This document shows, piece by piece, positions 7,190 to 14,474 of a DNA stretch of 17,643 bases (the first letter of the stretch is position 1; each line of letters starts with the position of its first letter). The notes beneath the pieces were generated by a model. That model had not been told where the DNA came from. It saw only the letters and a program-made list of their open reading frames with translations, and made no database searches. The stretch covers positions 1 to 17,643 of the forward strand of contig DITF01000283.1 in the NCBI GenBank assembly GCA_002422125.1, read 5' to 3'. This stretch comes from a bacterium UBP17_UBA6191 (GTDB taxonomy: Bacteria > Muiribacteriota > UBA6191). A program made the position numbers and the translations under genes.

Positions 7190-7810
7190 ATGGTTTTGCA
7201 AAGATTATTAAGAAAAGGTTTTACCTTAATTGAGATTTTGGTGGTAATTGTGATCATTGGGATTCTGGCCACCATGGGAATTGGAAAATATGCCCAGTTC
7301 TCGCGTGATGCCAGAAAGTCTGGTTGTGTGAACAACCAAAATACCATTGACAAGGGTGTGGGTATGTGGGAGTCCAAGTACATGGTAATTAACTCTGCCC
7401 CAGCCGCAGAACTGTCTATTACTTTTTTTATGAATGGTGATAAGTCGGCAGCGACGGCAGGTTTACCTTCTAGGCTCAGGAATCTAACCAATTACAAGTC
7501 TGAAGTATTCGATCAGATTCAGGACGGCGTGGTTTTCATCTGCCCGGAATCGGTGAATGCCTTTGGCGGCATGGATAACATTAAAAACGCTGACAAAGAA
7601 GCCAAAACGGATTACAAATGGATTCATCACCCTAAAGGTTCTGATGATACTGTAATGAACAGCACTAGCGGTAAAAAACGCGGGGTTGGCTGTCTGGTTT
7701 GGGGTACGATCGCAACAGCTGGAACCTCAAAAAGAGGAGATGTTGATGGGGGACTTGGAACTGAAGGCCCGTCCGGAACTGCTGACGATTTGCATTCTGG
7801 CAGACTATAA
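7190..7810 (+). CDS. Type IV prepilin / GspG-like pseudopilin, probable major subunit
   Basis: The protein has 206 residues from the ATG at 7190, selected by the AGGAGG just upstream; a TTG 30 bases earlier is not credible. It has a class III leader: MVLQRLLRKG is removed after G10, leaving mature F1 with the essential Glu at +5 (FTLIE) and a hydrophobic helix to about residue 30. The segment after the helix (C46-V-N-N-Q-N-T-I-D-K-G-V-G-M-W) follows the C..N..I....W pattern seen in many GspG-like pseudopilins and deltaproteobacterial pilins. Two more cysteines (C118, C168) could form a disulfide, and the C-terminus is rich in Gly and Asp. It is first in the cluster, right behind the sigma-54 promoter and before a strong hairpin, which suits an abundant subunit. 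Pilus pilin and secretion pseudopilin cannot be separated from sequence alone. Confidence 0.9.
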   Translation: MVLQRLLRKGFTLIEILVVIVIIGILATMGIGKYAQFSRDARKSGCVNNQNTIDKGVGMWESKYMVINSAPAAELSITFFMNGDKSAATAGLPSRLRNLTNYKSEVFDQIQDGVVFICPESVNAFGGMDNIKNADKEAKTDYKWIHHPKGSDDTVMNSTSGKKRGVGCLVWGTIATAGTSKRGDVDGGLGTEGPSGTADDLHSGRL

Positions 7811-7839
7811 GACTCAGGCGCATAATCGCGCTGGATAGC

Positions 7840-7882
7840 AAGGAAAGACATTCAGGCATTGCCTGAATGTCCTTCCTTTGTC
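7840..7882 (+). terminator. Strong hairpin after the first pilin gene (partial terminator/attenuator)
   Basis: An 18-base stem (arms 7840-7857 and 7861-7878) has a single A-C mismatch and a 3-base loop (ATT). Only a weak T run follows (TTTGTC). It sits between the first pilin and the GspJ-like gene. With a poor U-tract it may terminate only partly or protect the 3' end of the upstream message, leaving the minor pilin genes at lower expression. Confidence 0.8.
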
Positions 7883-7919
7883 ATACTGATCGGAAGGCAA
7901 GCTGAATTTGGAGGTTCTT

Positions 7920-8630
7920 ATGAGCTGGTTTAGAAACAAAAAAGGGTTCACATTACTTGAGTTGATTGTATCTATTACGGCCTCCTCCGTCATTATTGGT
8001 GGTTTTCTGATTGCCTTTTCCAGTGTCGAGAAATCCGCCCGCGCTATCGATATGGAATCCAGAAATATTGCTCGTGGCAACAATGTCAGGATGATGATTC
8101 ACAAACTATTAGCCGGAGCTTCCTCGGTGCGCTTTGAAACAGTGACTTCAGGCGGGGAGAACTATAATGTTCTTTATTACTACCGTTGGGAGAAAGACAC
8201 TACCGGAGTCGAGAAATTAGTTGAGTACGGCTACTTTTTTACCGATCAGCCTTTGAGCGGTGAAGCTGGGTATGAAATGGCTTTGAATGCGGCTACCGGA
8301 GTATATGACAGATTACCGACAAATCTGTATTTCAATCGGGTGACTGGTGATAATTTAACACCGGTGGCAGCCCCGGATTTTAATTATTTGGATGCAAACC
8401 GTTTTGCAGTGATGGAAGGTGTAACCAATTTTTATGCCAAAGTGCAATTTCACGACACGATAGAAGGTGCATCGGACCTATCCGAGAGGTTTCAGAATTT
8501 TACCATTGATTATCAGATTACCTCAGAAACGGATTCTGGAGTGACTTTGTCTGATGGCTCTGATACCGAGCGAAGACAGACCATATTTAAAGGAAATTCA
8601 TTTGCCATGGGCCGAGTAACAGAGGGTTAG
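7920..8630 (+). CDS. Minor prepilin, GspJ/PilW-like
   Basis: The protein has 236 residues from the ATG at 7920, with GGAGG at 7910-7914. The prepilin leader MSWFRNKKG is cleaved after G9; the mature protein begins FTLLE with Glu at +5, and the hydrophobic helix runs to about residue 34. The segment RNIARGNNVRMMIHKLLAGASSVRFE is the kind of amphipathic helix that follows the N-terminal stalk in GspJ/PilW-like proteins. The C-terminal part ends in a beta-rich region (FQNFTIDYQITSE). Such minor subunits prime pilus or pseudopilus assembly at the tip. The start lies 41 bases past the hairpin behind the major pilin gene, and the next gene starts 2 bases after its stop. The GspJ/PilW label is based on size and order; the prepilin assignment itself is firm. 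Confidence 0.85.
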   Translation: MSWFRNKKGFTLLELIVSITASSVIIGGFLIAFSSVEKSARAIDMESRNIARGNNVRMMIHKLLAGASSVRFETVTSGGENYNVLYYYRWEKDTTGVEKLVEYGYFFTDQPLSGEAGYEMALNAATGVYDRLPTNLYFNRVTGDNLTPVAAPDFNYLDANRFAVMEGVTNFYAKVQFHDTIEGASDLSERFQNFTIDYQITSETDSGVTLSDGSDTERRQTIFKGNSFAMGRVTEG

Positions 8631-8632
8631 GC

Positions 8633-9802
8633 ATGAATTTTTGGGATCGTAAGGCGCTGACACTAATTGAGGTATTGGCTGCCATGACCATTTTAGTAAT
8701 TGTGGCTGCGACCTATGGTTCCACGAACAGGGCCAAACAGGAACTGCTTTACAGCCTCAAGATGCGTTCTGCCTACCAAAGATTGGCGGATGTGCAACTG
8801 GAACGCATGTTAAATATTGTGCATCGTAACAAAACATCGGGCTGGACATATGCCAGTAGAGGCCTGGAGTCCAATCGCAGCTCAGTACCCACCACTGGGC
8901 GCACTGCCGCAGATATTTTTTCATTTGAAGGTAGGGTATCTGGCCTTGATGCCTATAATGCAGCATCGTTTCCAAATATTCCTCTTTTGCAGCTTCAGGT
9001 CCACGGCAATGACCTTGCTCCCGCTTTAGCAAACAACCGATTTCTGTCGCTACCCTATCCTACGGAACTAACCTACGACTTTAATCCTGCCAATTTGACT
9101 GTTGTCTCACCGACTTTGCATAACATTACTGAATATTTGCGTAACAATCACCCCGATGTACTGCCTATGGTTTCTGAGGAATTTTTGGTATACAACGGGG
9201 GGGCAGTTACTGGGGGTTTTCAGGACTTGTTTGACGAGGTGGGTTGGACGGACTCTGGCGCACAGGGTGCGGAAGATGTAAGCCTCAGTTCTCCAATACC
9301 TCTGTTTGTGGAAGGTCAACCAGATGGAACCATTAATAGAGAGCTGGTTCGCCGCTATGTCTATTACCGAAAAATCCGTGAAGGCAACCTTACCTTTGTA
9401 GACAGAGTTGGCATTTCGGAAGAGGCCGGTATCAATCGTGAAATCCGAACGAGTGTAGATATGCTGTTAATCCAACATTTGAATGACTGGAGTGCCGCAA
9501 ATGGTTCTTCTGCTAACAATCCGGCTTTGAGTGATGTTAGTGGTACTGCCATTCCTGAAGTTGGGCCAATGGGCGCTCACAGTATCTTTGTGATGGTTGT
9601 AGTTCGTGCCATTCGCGACACAGGATCTCTAAATCTGAGTGATTTAACCGAGAACTGGTTTTTACAGCACAGCGCCGTCAAGGCTGTGGCCGTAGGCATA
9701 GCCACACCTACCTTTAATAAAAATGTTTTGGAAACTAAGGATCTTGATTTTCACCGCTACGGTAGTACCAGAATTCCTGGAATCCGAATGGAAGGTATCT
9801 GA
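8633..9802 (+). CDS. Minor prepilin, GspI/PilV-like, with Ala at the cleavage site
   Basis: The protein has 389 residues. Its N-terminus MNFWDRKA|LTLIEVLAAMTILVIVA has the prepilin architecture: short basic leader, Glu at +5 (E13) and a hydrophobic helix. Residue -1 is Ala (A8) instead of the usual Gly, and +1 is Leu rather than Phe/Met. Prepilin peptidases are known to accept Ala at -1 in some substrates, so processing is still likely. LTLIEVLAAM resembles GspI and PilV starts. At 389 residues it is much longer than a normal GspI (about 120) or PilV (about 180), so it carries a large extra surface domain of unknown type (about residues 80-389). A GGGTTAGG stretch precedes the ATG. Its TGA overlaps the next ATG by one base. 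Confidence 0.83.
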   Translation: MNFWDRKALTLIEVLAAMTILVIVAATYGSTNRAKQELLYSLKMRSAYQRLADVQLERMLNIVHRNKTSGWTYASRGLESNRSSVPTTGRTAADIFSFEGRVSGLDAYNAASFPNIPLLQLQVHGNDLAPALANNRFLSLPYPTELTYDFNPANLTVVSPTLHNITEYLRNNHPDVLPMVSEEFLVYNGGAVTGGFQDLFDEVGWTDSGAQGAEDVSLSSPIPLFVEGQPDGTINRELVRRYVYYRKIREGNLTFVDRVGISEEAGINREIRTSVDMLLIQHLNDWSAANGSSANNPALSDVSGTAIPEVGPMGAHSIFVMVVVRAIRDTGSLNLSDLTENWFLQHSAVKAVAVGIATPTFNKNVLETKDLDFHRYGSTRIPGIRMEGI

Positions 9803-12033
9803 TGCGTGTGAAAAGACTTAGATCGCGCGGAGCCATGATGGTAATTGCCATTGGAATGATGGTTTTGGTTTCCATGATGACTGTCAACCAGTTGCAAACT
9901 TTAAAAGTTAATATGGATGGTCGCTCTCGTGTGGATCAGGCAAAGATGGCAGACATAGCGGCCCGCTCAGGCGTGGAATATGGTTATGCCATGCTCAAAA
10001 ATCTGATGGATTCCATGAGCCTGATTCATCTGCGTTTTGCCACCCATTATTACGGAGATGGGACAAACCAGTTGATTGCTGATATCCCCCCCTCATGGCA
10101 GGAAATTATCAATATTCATTTTGATCGCAAGGCCGCACAGACTACGGTAGGGGTCCCACTAGCGGATGGTAGCAGCTCTGATATGGGAAATTGGGTAGGA
10201 ACCGATTCATATTTTACACATTATCACGAATCTCCAGAAGAAGATCCTAACCCATCAGCAGCTCTTTCTACGGACACAGGAAACTCAATTCCCAAGCCTT
10301 TTGACTATTTGGTGGCCATGGAAGGGGGCAATGCGGAGGTGGCACTAAAGACGATCCTTACGGCTACTGGGGCTGTAAATTCTTCTAACTCTCATTTGGC
10401 AACAACCAAGGCACCCAGATTGGGTTATTGGGCCTTGGATACTAATAGTCACACTAGGCTTAGGGAATGTGCCCGAGAAGATGTTCAGTATGCTAATGAG
10501 CCGGCAGCAAAGGTCAAACTCTTGTATTCCCAACAGGCTTATATCGATCCGTCTCAAGTAAATACACAGTGCCATTATCTAAGAATATGGAAACAGATAA
10601 ATGATGCTGTTAGTGGTCCTGATGCAATTACACAGGCTAGGGCTGACCCATGGCCTGTAGTGCCCACTGGTCCGATGACCTCATTTGATGGTACCAATAA
10701 CTACTATCTGGATGGACATTTTGGAACCAAACGCTGGCATTATTTTGATGCCTTTAATTTTCCGGTAATCACTGGGCCAGATGCCTCGGAATTTTCGATT
10801 AACTCCCTGCGCAGTACCGGGGGCTCGATTAGCACTACTAGGGCGGATTTTCCACTTGATGATTCCGCTGGTTTAGGTACTTTTTTGAATTTCAGGGATA
10901 TTCTTTTTGAACGGCTGATGAACTACCGTTATGACGCGACTGTCACTCGGTATCCGCACGAACCAAAAGATTATTCTCAAACCAGTGACGATTTGGCCGA
11001 GGCCTCGGCAGATTCTTACAATGTACAGATGTTTACAACCCTTGATTTGGATTTTGAGAGACCTACTTTAGGGATTACTGAGGATGAAGAACTGTATAAC
11101 CACACCGACTATGACAATGTCAGGCACAAGATATTTTTTAAGTTGTGGATAACTCGAGATCAAAACAAGGATGGTTATAATTCAGAGGCCTTTACGCCTC
11201 CTGCAACCTGGCCACCAAAAAATCATCCTCTGGATACGGATATAAAATATTACAGCTACAAGGGTACAATTGTAGACAATCCGGCAACAGATTTACATCC
11301 AGTCTGGATGGTTCCTAGGGATAGTGGTAGCATAACAGGTTATTCTGGTTCCCCAATTGCCGTGCAGAACACCAGCTACTGGAAACCTAATTATTTAAAT
11401 GACTTTCTGGATACAAACCGCAATGGTAACACCGCAGACTTGTTGGGTGTTTTGCAGTTTCCTGTACCTTATCTAGCAGTTCAAAGAGGGGATTATGACA
11501 TTTTTCCGGCTACGGTCATGGGTCAGCCTGATTTGACGAATCCTCCTGTGCTCAAGGATGAATACACAAAATTTACACTTTGGTCTTTAGGAACAGTTAA
11601 AGAAATTAGTCCAAATGTTTATGTAAACCGCTCTGTTACAGTAGGCAGTAGTCTTTTGATACCGGAAAATCAACAGAGGATCTCTGATTTTCAGACCGTG
11701 GCTAGAGTGTTGTACAAAATGGACTTTTTTGTGGACATTCGAGCCGTTGATGTCCACTCGCAGAATGATTATATTGATTTTGGTCAAGATCTGGATGGGG
11801 CGGAAACCAATCCTAGCAGTATTATCACTACGGATGGCTCTTGTTCAGGGACCCCTGCCAAAAATCGAGCCAACCAAGCATTTTATAATTCGCGTTTCAT
11901 TCCAATCTGTGATGTGGATAATCGTTCTCCGGGAGGGGCTCCCGCGCGCTCAAAATTTAAACATTTTGAGCCGCTTGGAATTGTAGCCATGGCCATGGAA
12001 AGGGTACCGTATGTCGATTCAAAGCGTCCCTAG
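9802..12033 (+). CDS. Large GspK/PilX-like minor pilin, possible pilus-tip protein
   Basis: The 743-residue N-terminus MRVKRLRSRG|AMMVIAIGMMVLVSMMTVN has a basic leader ending in Gly, then a hydrophobic helix with no Glu at +5 (Ile there). That is the known hallmark of GspK and also fits PilX-type proteins. The following helix (DQAKMADIAARSGVEYGYAMLKNL) resembles the PilX N-terminal region. GspK proteins are usually about 330 residues and PilX about 190, so most of this protein is extra. Two calcium-loop-like patterns are visible: D453-x-N-x-D457-G and D537-x-N-x-N541-G. Tyr, Asn, Asp and Pro are frequent in the body, as in secreted surface proteins. It overlaps the previous gene by one base and the next by 23 bases. 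Tip location is inferred from the behaviour of GspK/PilX relatives. Confidence 0.8.
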   Translation: MRVKRLRSRGAMMVIAIGMMVLVSMMTVNQLQTLKVNMDGRSRVDQAKMADIAARSGVEYGYAMLKNLMDSMSLIHLRFATHYYGDGTNQLIADIPPSWQEIINIHFDRKAAQTTVGVPLADGSSSDMGNWVGTDSYFTHYHESPEEDPNPSAALSTDTGNSIPKPFDYLVAMEGGNAEVALKTILTATGAVNSSNSHLATTKAPRLGYWALDTNSHTRLRECAREDVQYANEPAAKVKLLYSQQAYIDPSQVNTQCHYLRIWKQINDAVSGPDAITQARADPWPVVPTGPMTSFDGTNNYYLDGHFGTKRWHYFDAFNFPVITGPDASEFSINSLRSTGGSISTTRADFPLDDSAGLGTFLNFRDILFERLMNYRYDATVTRYPHEPKDYSQTSDDLAEASADSYNVQMFTTLDLDFERPTLGITEDEELYNHTDYDNVRHKIFFKLWITRDQNKDGYNSEAFTPPATWPPKNHPLDTDIKYYSYKGTIVDNPATDLHPVWMVPRDSGSITGYSGSPIAVQNTSYWKPNYLNDFLDTNRNGNTADLLGVLQFPVPYLAVQRGDYDIFPATVMGQPDLTNPPVLKDEYTKFTLWSLGTVKEISPNVYVNRSVTVGSSLLIPENQQRISDFQTVARVLYKMDFFVDIRAVDVHSQNDYIDFGQDLDGAETNPSSIITTDGSCSGTPAKNRANQAFYNSRFIPICDVDNRSPGGAPARSKFKHFEPLGIVAMAMERVPYVDSKRP

Positions 12034-12844
12034 GCGTGGCTTTACCCTAGTTGAGGTTTTGGTAGTTGTCATGATTGTGGGAATTATGGCCGGTTGGGCT
12101 ATCGTGAGTATCAACAAAGCCATGCAATCCCAGCGACAGCTACAGGGGGCAGAACTAATCGGAGCCATCATTCGGTCGATTCGCACCAATGCGTTGGCAA
12201 TGGAAGTTGATTCTAACAACCCAGTCTATTTTGTCTCTGATGCGACTCAAAAAGTACCCACCAGAAATGCCTTTGCTTTGTACATTTGCGAAGGCTGGAT
12301 TGATCCAAGAAACTCCAGAGAAACGGTAGGCGATCCTGCTGATACTACTGAAACATATGATCGAGGTTATACTATTCTTGGGGTCAATGATCCTGGATAT
12401 GAGGTGGCAAATCGAGTCATTGGGCCTGATTTGAGCACAGGCACCGGGCCTGCGGTGGCTAATCTGCGACTCATTGAAAGTGGGGTGGCTCTGGAGTCAA
12501 ACCTTCAAATTCGTCCAAATTTTATAAATCTTCCCGAAGGTGTGTTACTGCATTATGGTAGTACTTCAGATTCTTCCTTAACTGCTGCGGGTGCCTTGAT
12601 TACGGGCTGTCAGCATGTAACATATACTCATTTAGGCCAGCTAAATACCAGAGTTTCTTTTCCGGGTTCACCCCCTTATACCTCCGCCGGGTTTGTGAAT
12701 CAACAAACACACATTGCCGTAAGTATTGGAATGAATGGTGTCGTGGATACAACTATTGCTCCTGTTTATGTGGATCTTAGAACAGGGGACAGAATTAAAA
12801 ATACGGAAGCCATGGCTACAGTCAGTCGGGCTTTTCAGAACTAA
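12011..12844 (+). CDS. Minor prepilin, GspH/FimT-like
   Basis: The protein has 277 residues. The leader MSIQSVPRRG is cleaved after G10, followed by FTLVEVLVVVMIVGIMAGWA with Glu at +5. The next segment (QLQGAELIGAIIRSIRTNALAMEVD) matches the helix after the stalk in GspH/FimT pseudopilins, and the following YFVSD and FALYI stretches are beta-like. It is longer than typical GspH (about 170). The ATG lies inside the preceding gene, 23 bases before that gene ends, with AAGGG upstream, so translational coupling is likely. It closes the prepilin cluster, and its last 23 bases overlap the 3' end of the convergent ligase-like gene. I assign GspH/FimT from the N-terminal pattern and cluster content. 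Confidence 0.83.
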   Translation: MSIQSVPRRGFTLVEVLVVVMIVGIMAGWAIVSINKAMQSQRQLQGAELIGAIIRSIRTNALAMEVDSNNPVYFVSDATQKVPTRNAFALYICEGWIDPRNSRETVGDPADTTETYDRGYTILGVNDPGYEVANRVIGPDLSTGTGPAVANLRLIESGVALESNLQIRPNFINLPEGVLLHYGSTSDSSLTAAGALITGCQHVTYTHLGQLNTRVSFPGSPPYTSAGFVNQQTHIAVSIGMNGVVDTTIAPVYVDLRTGDRIKNTEAMATVSRAFQN

Positions 12845-14474
12845 TATACAGGTCTCGGAAATTTTGATTGCGAAGTCCGAGTGACAGATATTGTTTCATG
12901 GCATCATCGGCCTTTTTTACTTCGCCCATTGTGATATAGATTTCGGACAACAATAGGTAGTTTTCTTCTTCCATGGGGTGCAGATCGATAGCTTTTTCTA
13001 CCCAGATCAGGGCCAACTCTGGTTCTTGTTTAAGAAGATACAGCCTTCCTATGATGTGCTCCATAAGATAATATCCAGAAAACAACTGGTGCAACTTTAG
13101 TGCACCGGCCAAGGCCCTATCATAGTGTCCCTCTTCGATTAAAGAACCAAGCTTTAAATACTGCACCTTTAGTACCGGAATTGGCCAGGGATTAAACTCC
13201 AGAGTCTCCCTGTATTTTTTTAAGTCCTGGATATCCTGTGAAGACATCAGAGTTGATTTTAAAAAACCAGCATATATCTGCTGATGCAGCATCAAAGGTG
13301 CCATAATACCAAGGGTCAATGCAGCAGGCAAAAACAGTGGTTGCAAAGTTATTGGTATGGTTGGAATTTGTAGTGGCCCTTGCTGGTGAGTGGCTAAGAG
13401 GTAAATCAGAAGTATCTGAGAAGAAAATTGCTGAAGGTGAACATCAACTAAAGATGTACCCACCAGTACCAAGATGCTCAGGGATCGCCTGCGGTGAAAA
13501 TCCAGAATACAATAGCCGGCAAACATAATCATCGGAATTAAAATCAGCCACCCAGATTCACATACATAGTGAAGAACTGTGTTGTGGGCGTTGTGTAGGG
13601 AGTTTTTGGCCGGATTTGGCATCCAATAGTGAAAGGTCTCACTAAGATATGGATTGATCCGTTCCGCTATTAGCCCTGGTCCCAACCCTAATGGATTGTC
13701 TTTAATGGCATTGATTACGGACTCATAAACGGACAGCCTAACATCCGTGCTTATACCTGAATTCAGGCGAAAATTTTCCATGGAATCACTGGAACTGTAA
13801 AACCAGAACCCAAATATTAGAGGGGAGAGTAGCAAAAGTACTACTCTGGTTTTTTTGTTGGAGTAATAAACCAGTATCAAAACAAGGGCGCCCAAGGCAG
13901 TTCGACTCTGGCATAACCATACGGACAATAAAACCAAACCCAGAGATAGGGCTAACAGTTTGCCTCTCACCCTTGCGTCTAGTAGAACACAGAAACATAC
14001 ACAGGCATATATCCCCTGCAGATTGGGATGAAAAAATTGAGCTGAGTATCTGTTTTGAAGTACAGGTTTAAAATATTCTGGTAGAACCCACTGGCCAAAG
14101 TTTACACACACGATGCTAACAATTAGAGCAACGGCCATAGTGGTCACTTTTTTCTGTTTTGTCACCTGAAGACGCAGAAATAGATAACTCAGGCCAAAGA
14201 GACCCTCCATAAGTACGGTTGGGAAACTGTACCAAAGATACTCGGTTCCCCATTTACAGGAAAGTACCCTCAGGGTTAAAAAAATCAGGATAAACCAGTC
14301 ACATGGACTAAATCGGGTTGTTTTATGTTCTGAATCAGTATTAGCTATGCCTCCGCTAATACCTAGGCTTACAGCCAGTAAAAAAATAAATTGCCTGAGG
14401 TTGTCGGTTTCAAGGGTTAGAGATGAGAAAATAAAGGGCCCTAACCCTATCAGAATTAGAAAAGCTTCAGGCAT
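12822..14474 (-). CDS. O-antigen ligase/polymerase-like membrane protein with C-terminal TPR region
   Basis: The protein has 550 residues and about ten hydrophobic segments up to residue 400. Landmarks of the WaaL/Wzy_C/PglL superfamily are visible: SRTALGA (190-196), an Arg-containing helix (TDVRLSVYESVINAI, 243-257), the loop DNPLGLGPG (259-267), and HNAHNTVLHYVCESGW (294-309) with the conserved His at 294/297. Family members transfer or polymerise lipid-linked glycans at the periplasmic face of the inner membrane. Residues about 420-540 form TPR-like helices (ALIWVEKAIDLHPMEEENYLLLSE), a tail seen in some relatives. It overlaps the upstream radical SAM-GT gene by 8 bases, indicating one operon. 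O-antigen ligase, polymerase and pilin glycosyl-ligase cannot be distinguished by sequence; the adjacent pilins make the last worth considering. Confidence 0.8.
   Translation of the reverse strand: MPEAFLILIGLGPFIFSSLTLETDNLRQFIFLLAVSLGISGGIANTDSEHKTTRFSPCDWFILIFLTLRVLSCKWGTEYLWYSFPTVLMEGLFGLSYLFLRLQVTKQKKVTTMAVALIVSIVCVNFGQWVLPEYFKPVLQNRYSAQFFHPNLQGIYACVCFCVLLDARVRGKLLALSLGLVLLSVWLCQSRTALGALVLILVYYSNKKTRVVLLLLSPLIFGFWFYSSSDSMENFRLNSGISTDVRLSVYESVINAIKDNPLGLGPGLIAERINPYLSETFHYWMPNPAKNSLHNAHNTVLHYVCESGWLILIPMIMFAGYCILDFHRRRSLSILVLVGTSLVDVHLQQFSSQILLIYLLATHQQGPLQIPTIPITLQPLFLPAALTLGIMAPLMLHQQIYAGFLKSTLMSSQDIQDLKKYRETLEFNPWPIPVLKVQYLKLGSLIEEGHYDRALAGALKLHQLFSGYYLMEHIIGRLYLLKQEPELALIWVEKAIDLHPMEEENYLLLSEIYITMGEVKKADDAMKQYLSLGLRNQNFRDLYISSEKPD

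Noticed and set aside
11986..12000. Repeated CCATGG motif as a regulatory repeat
   Set aside because: It lies in the coding sequence for Ala-Met-Ala-Met-Glu of the GspK-like protein; two copies only.
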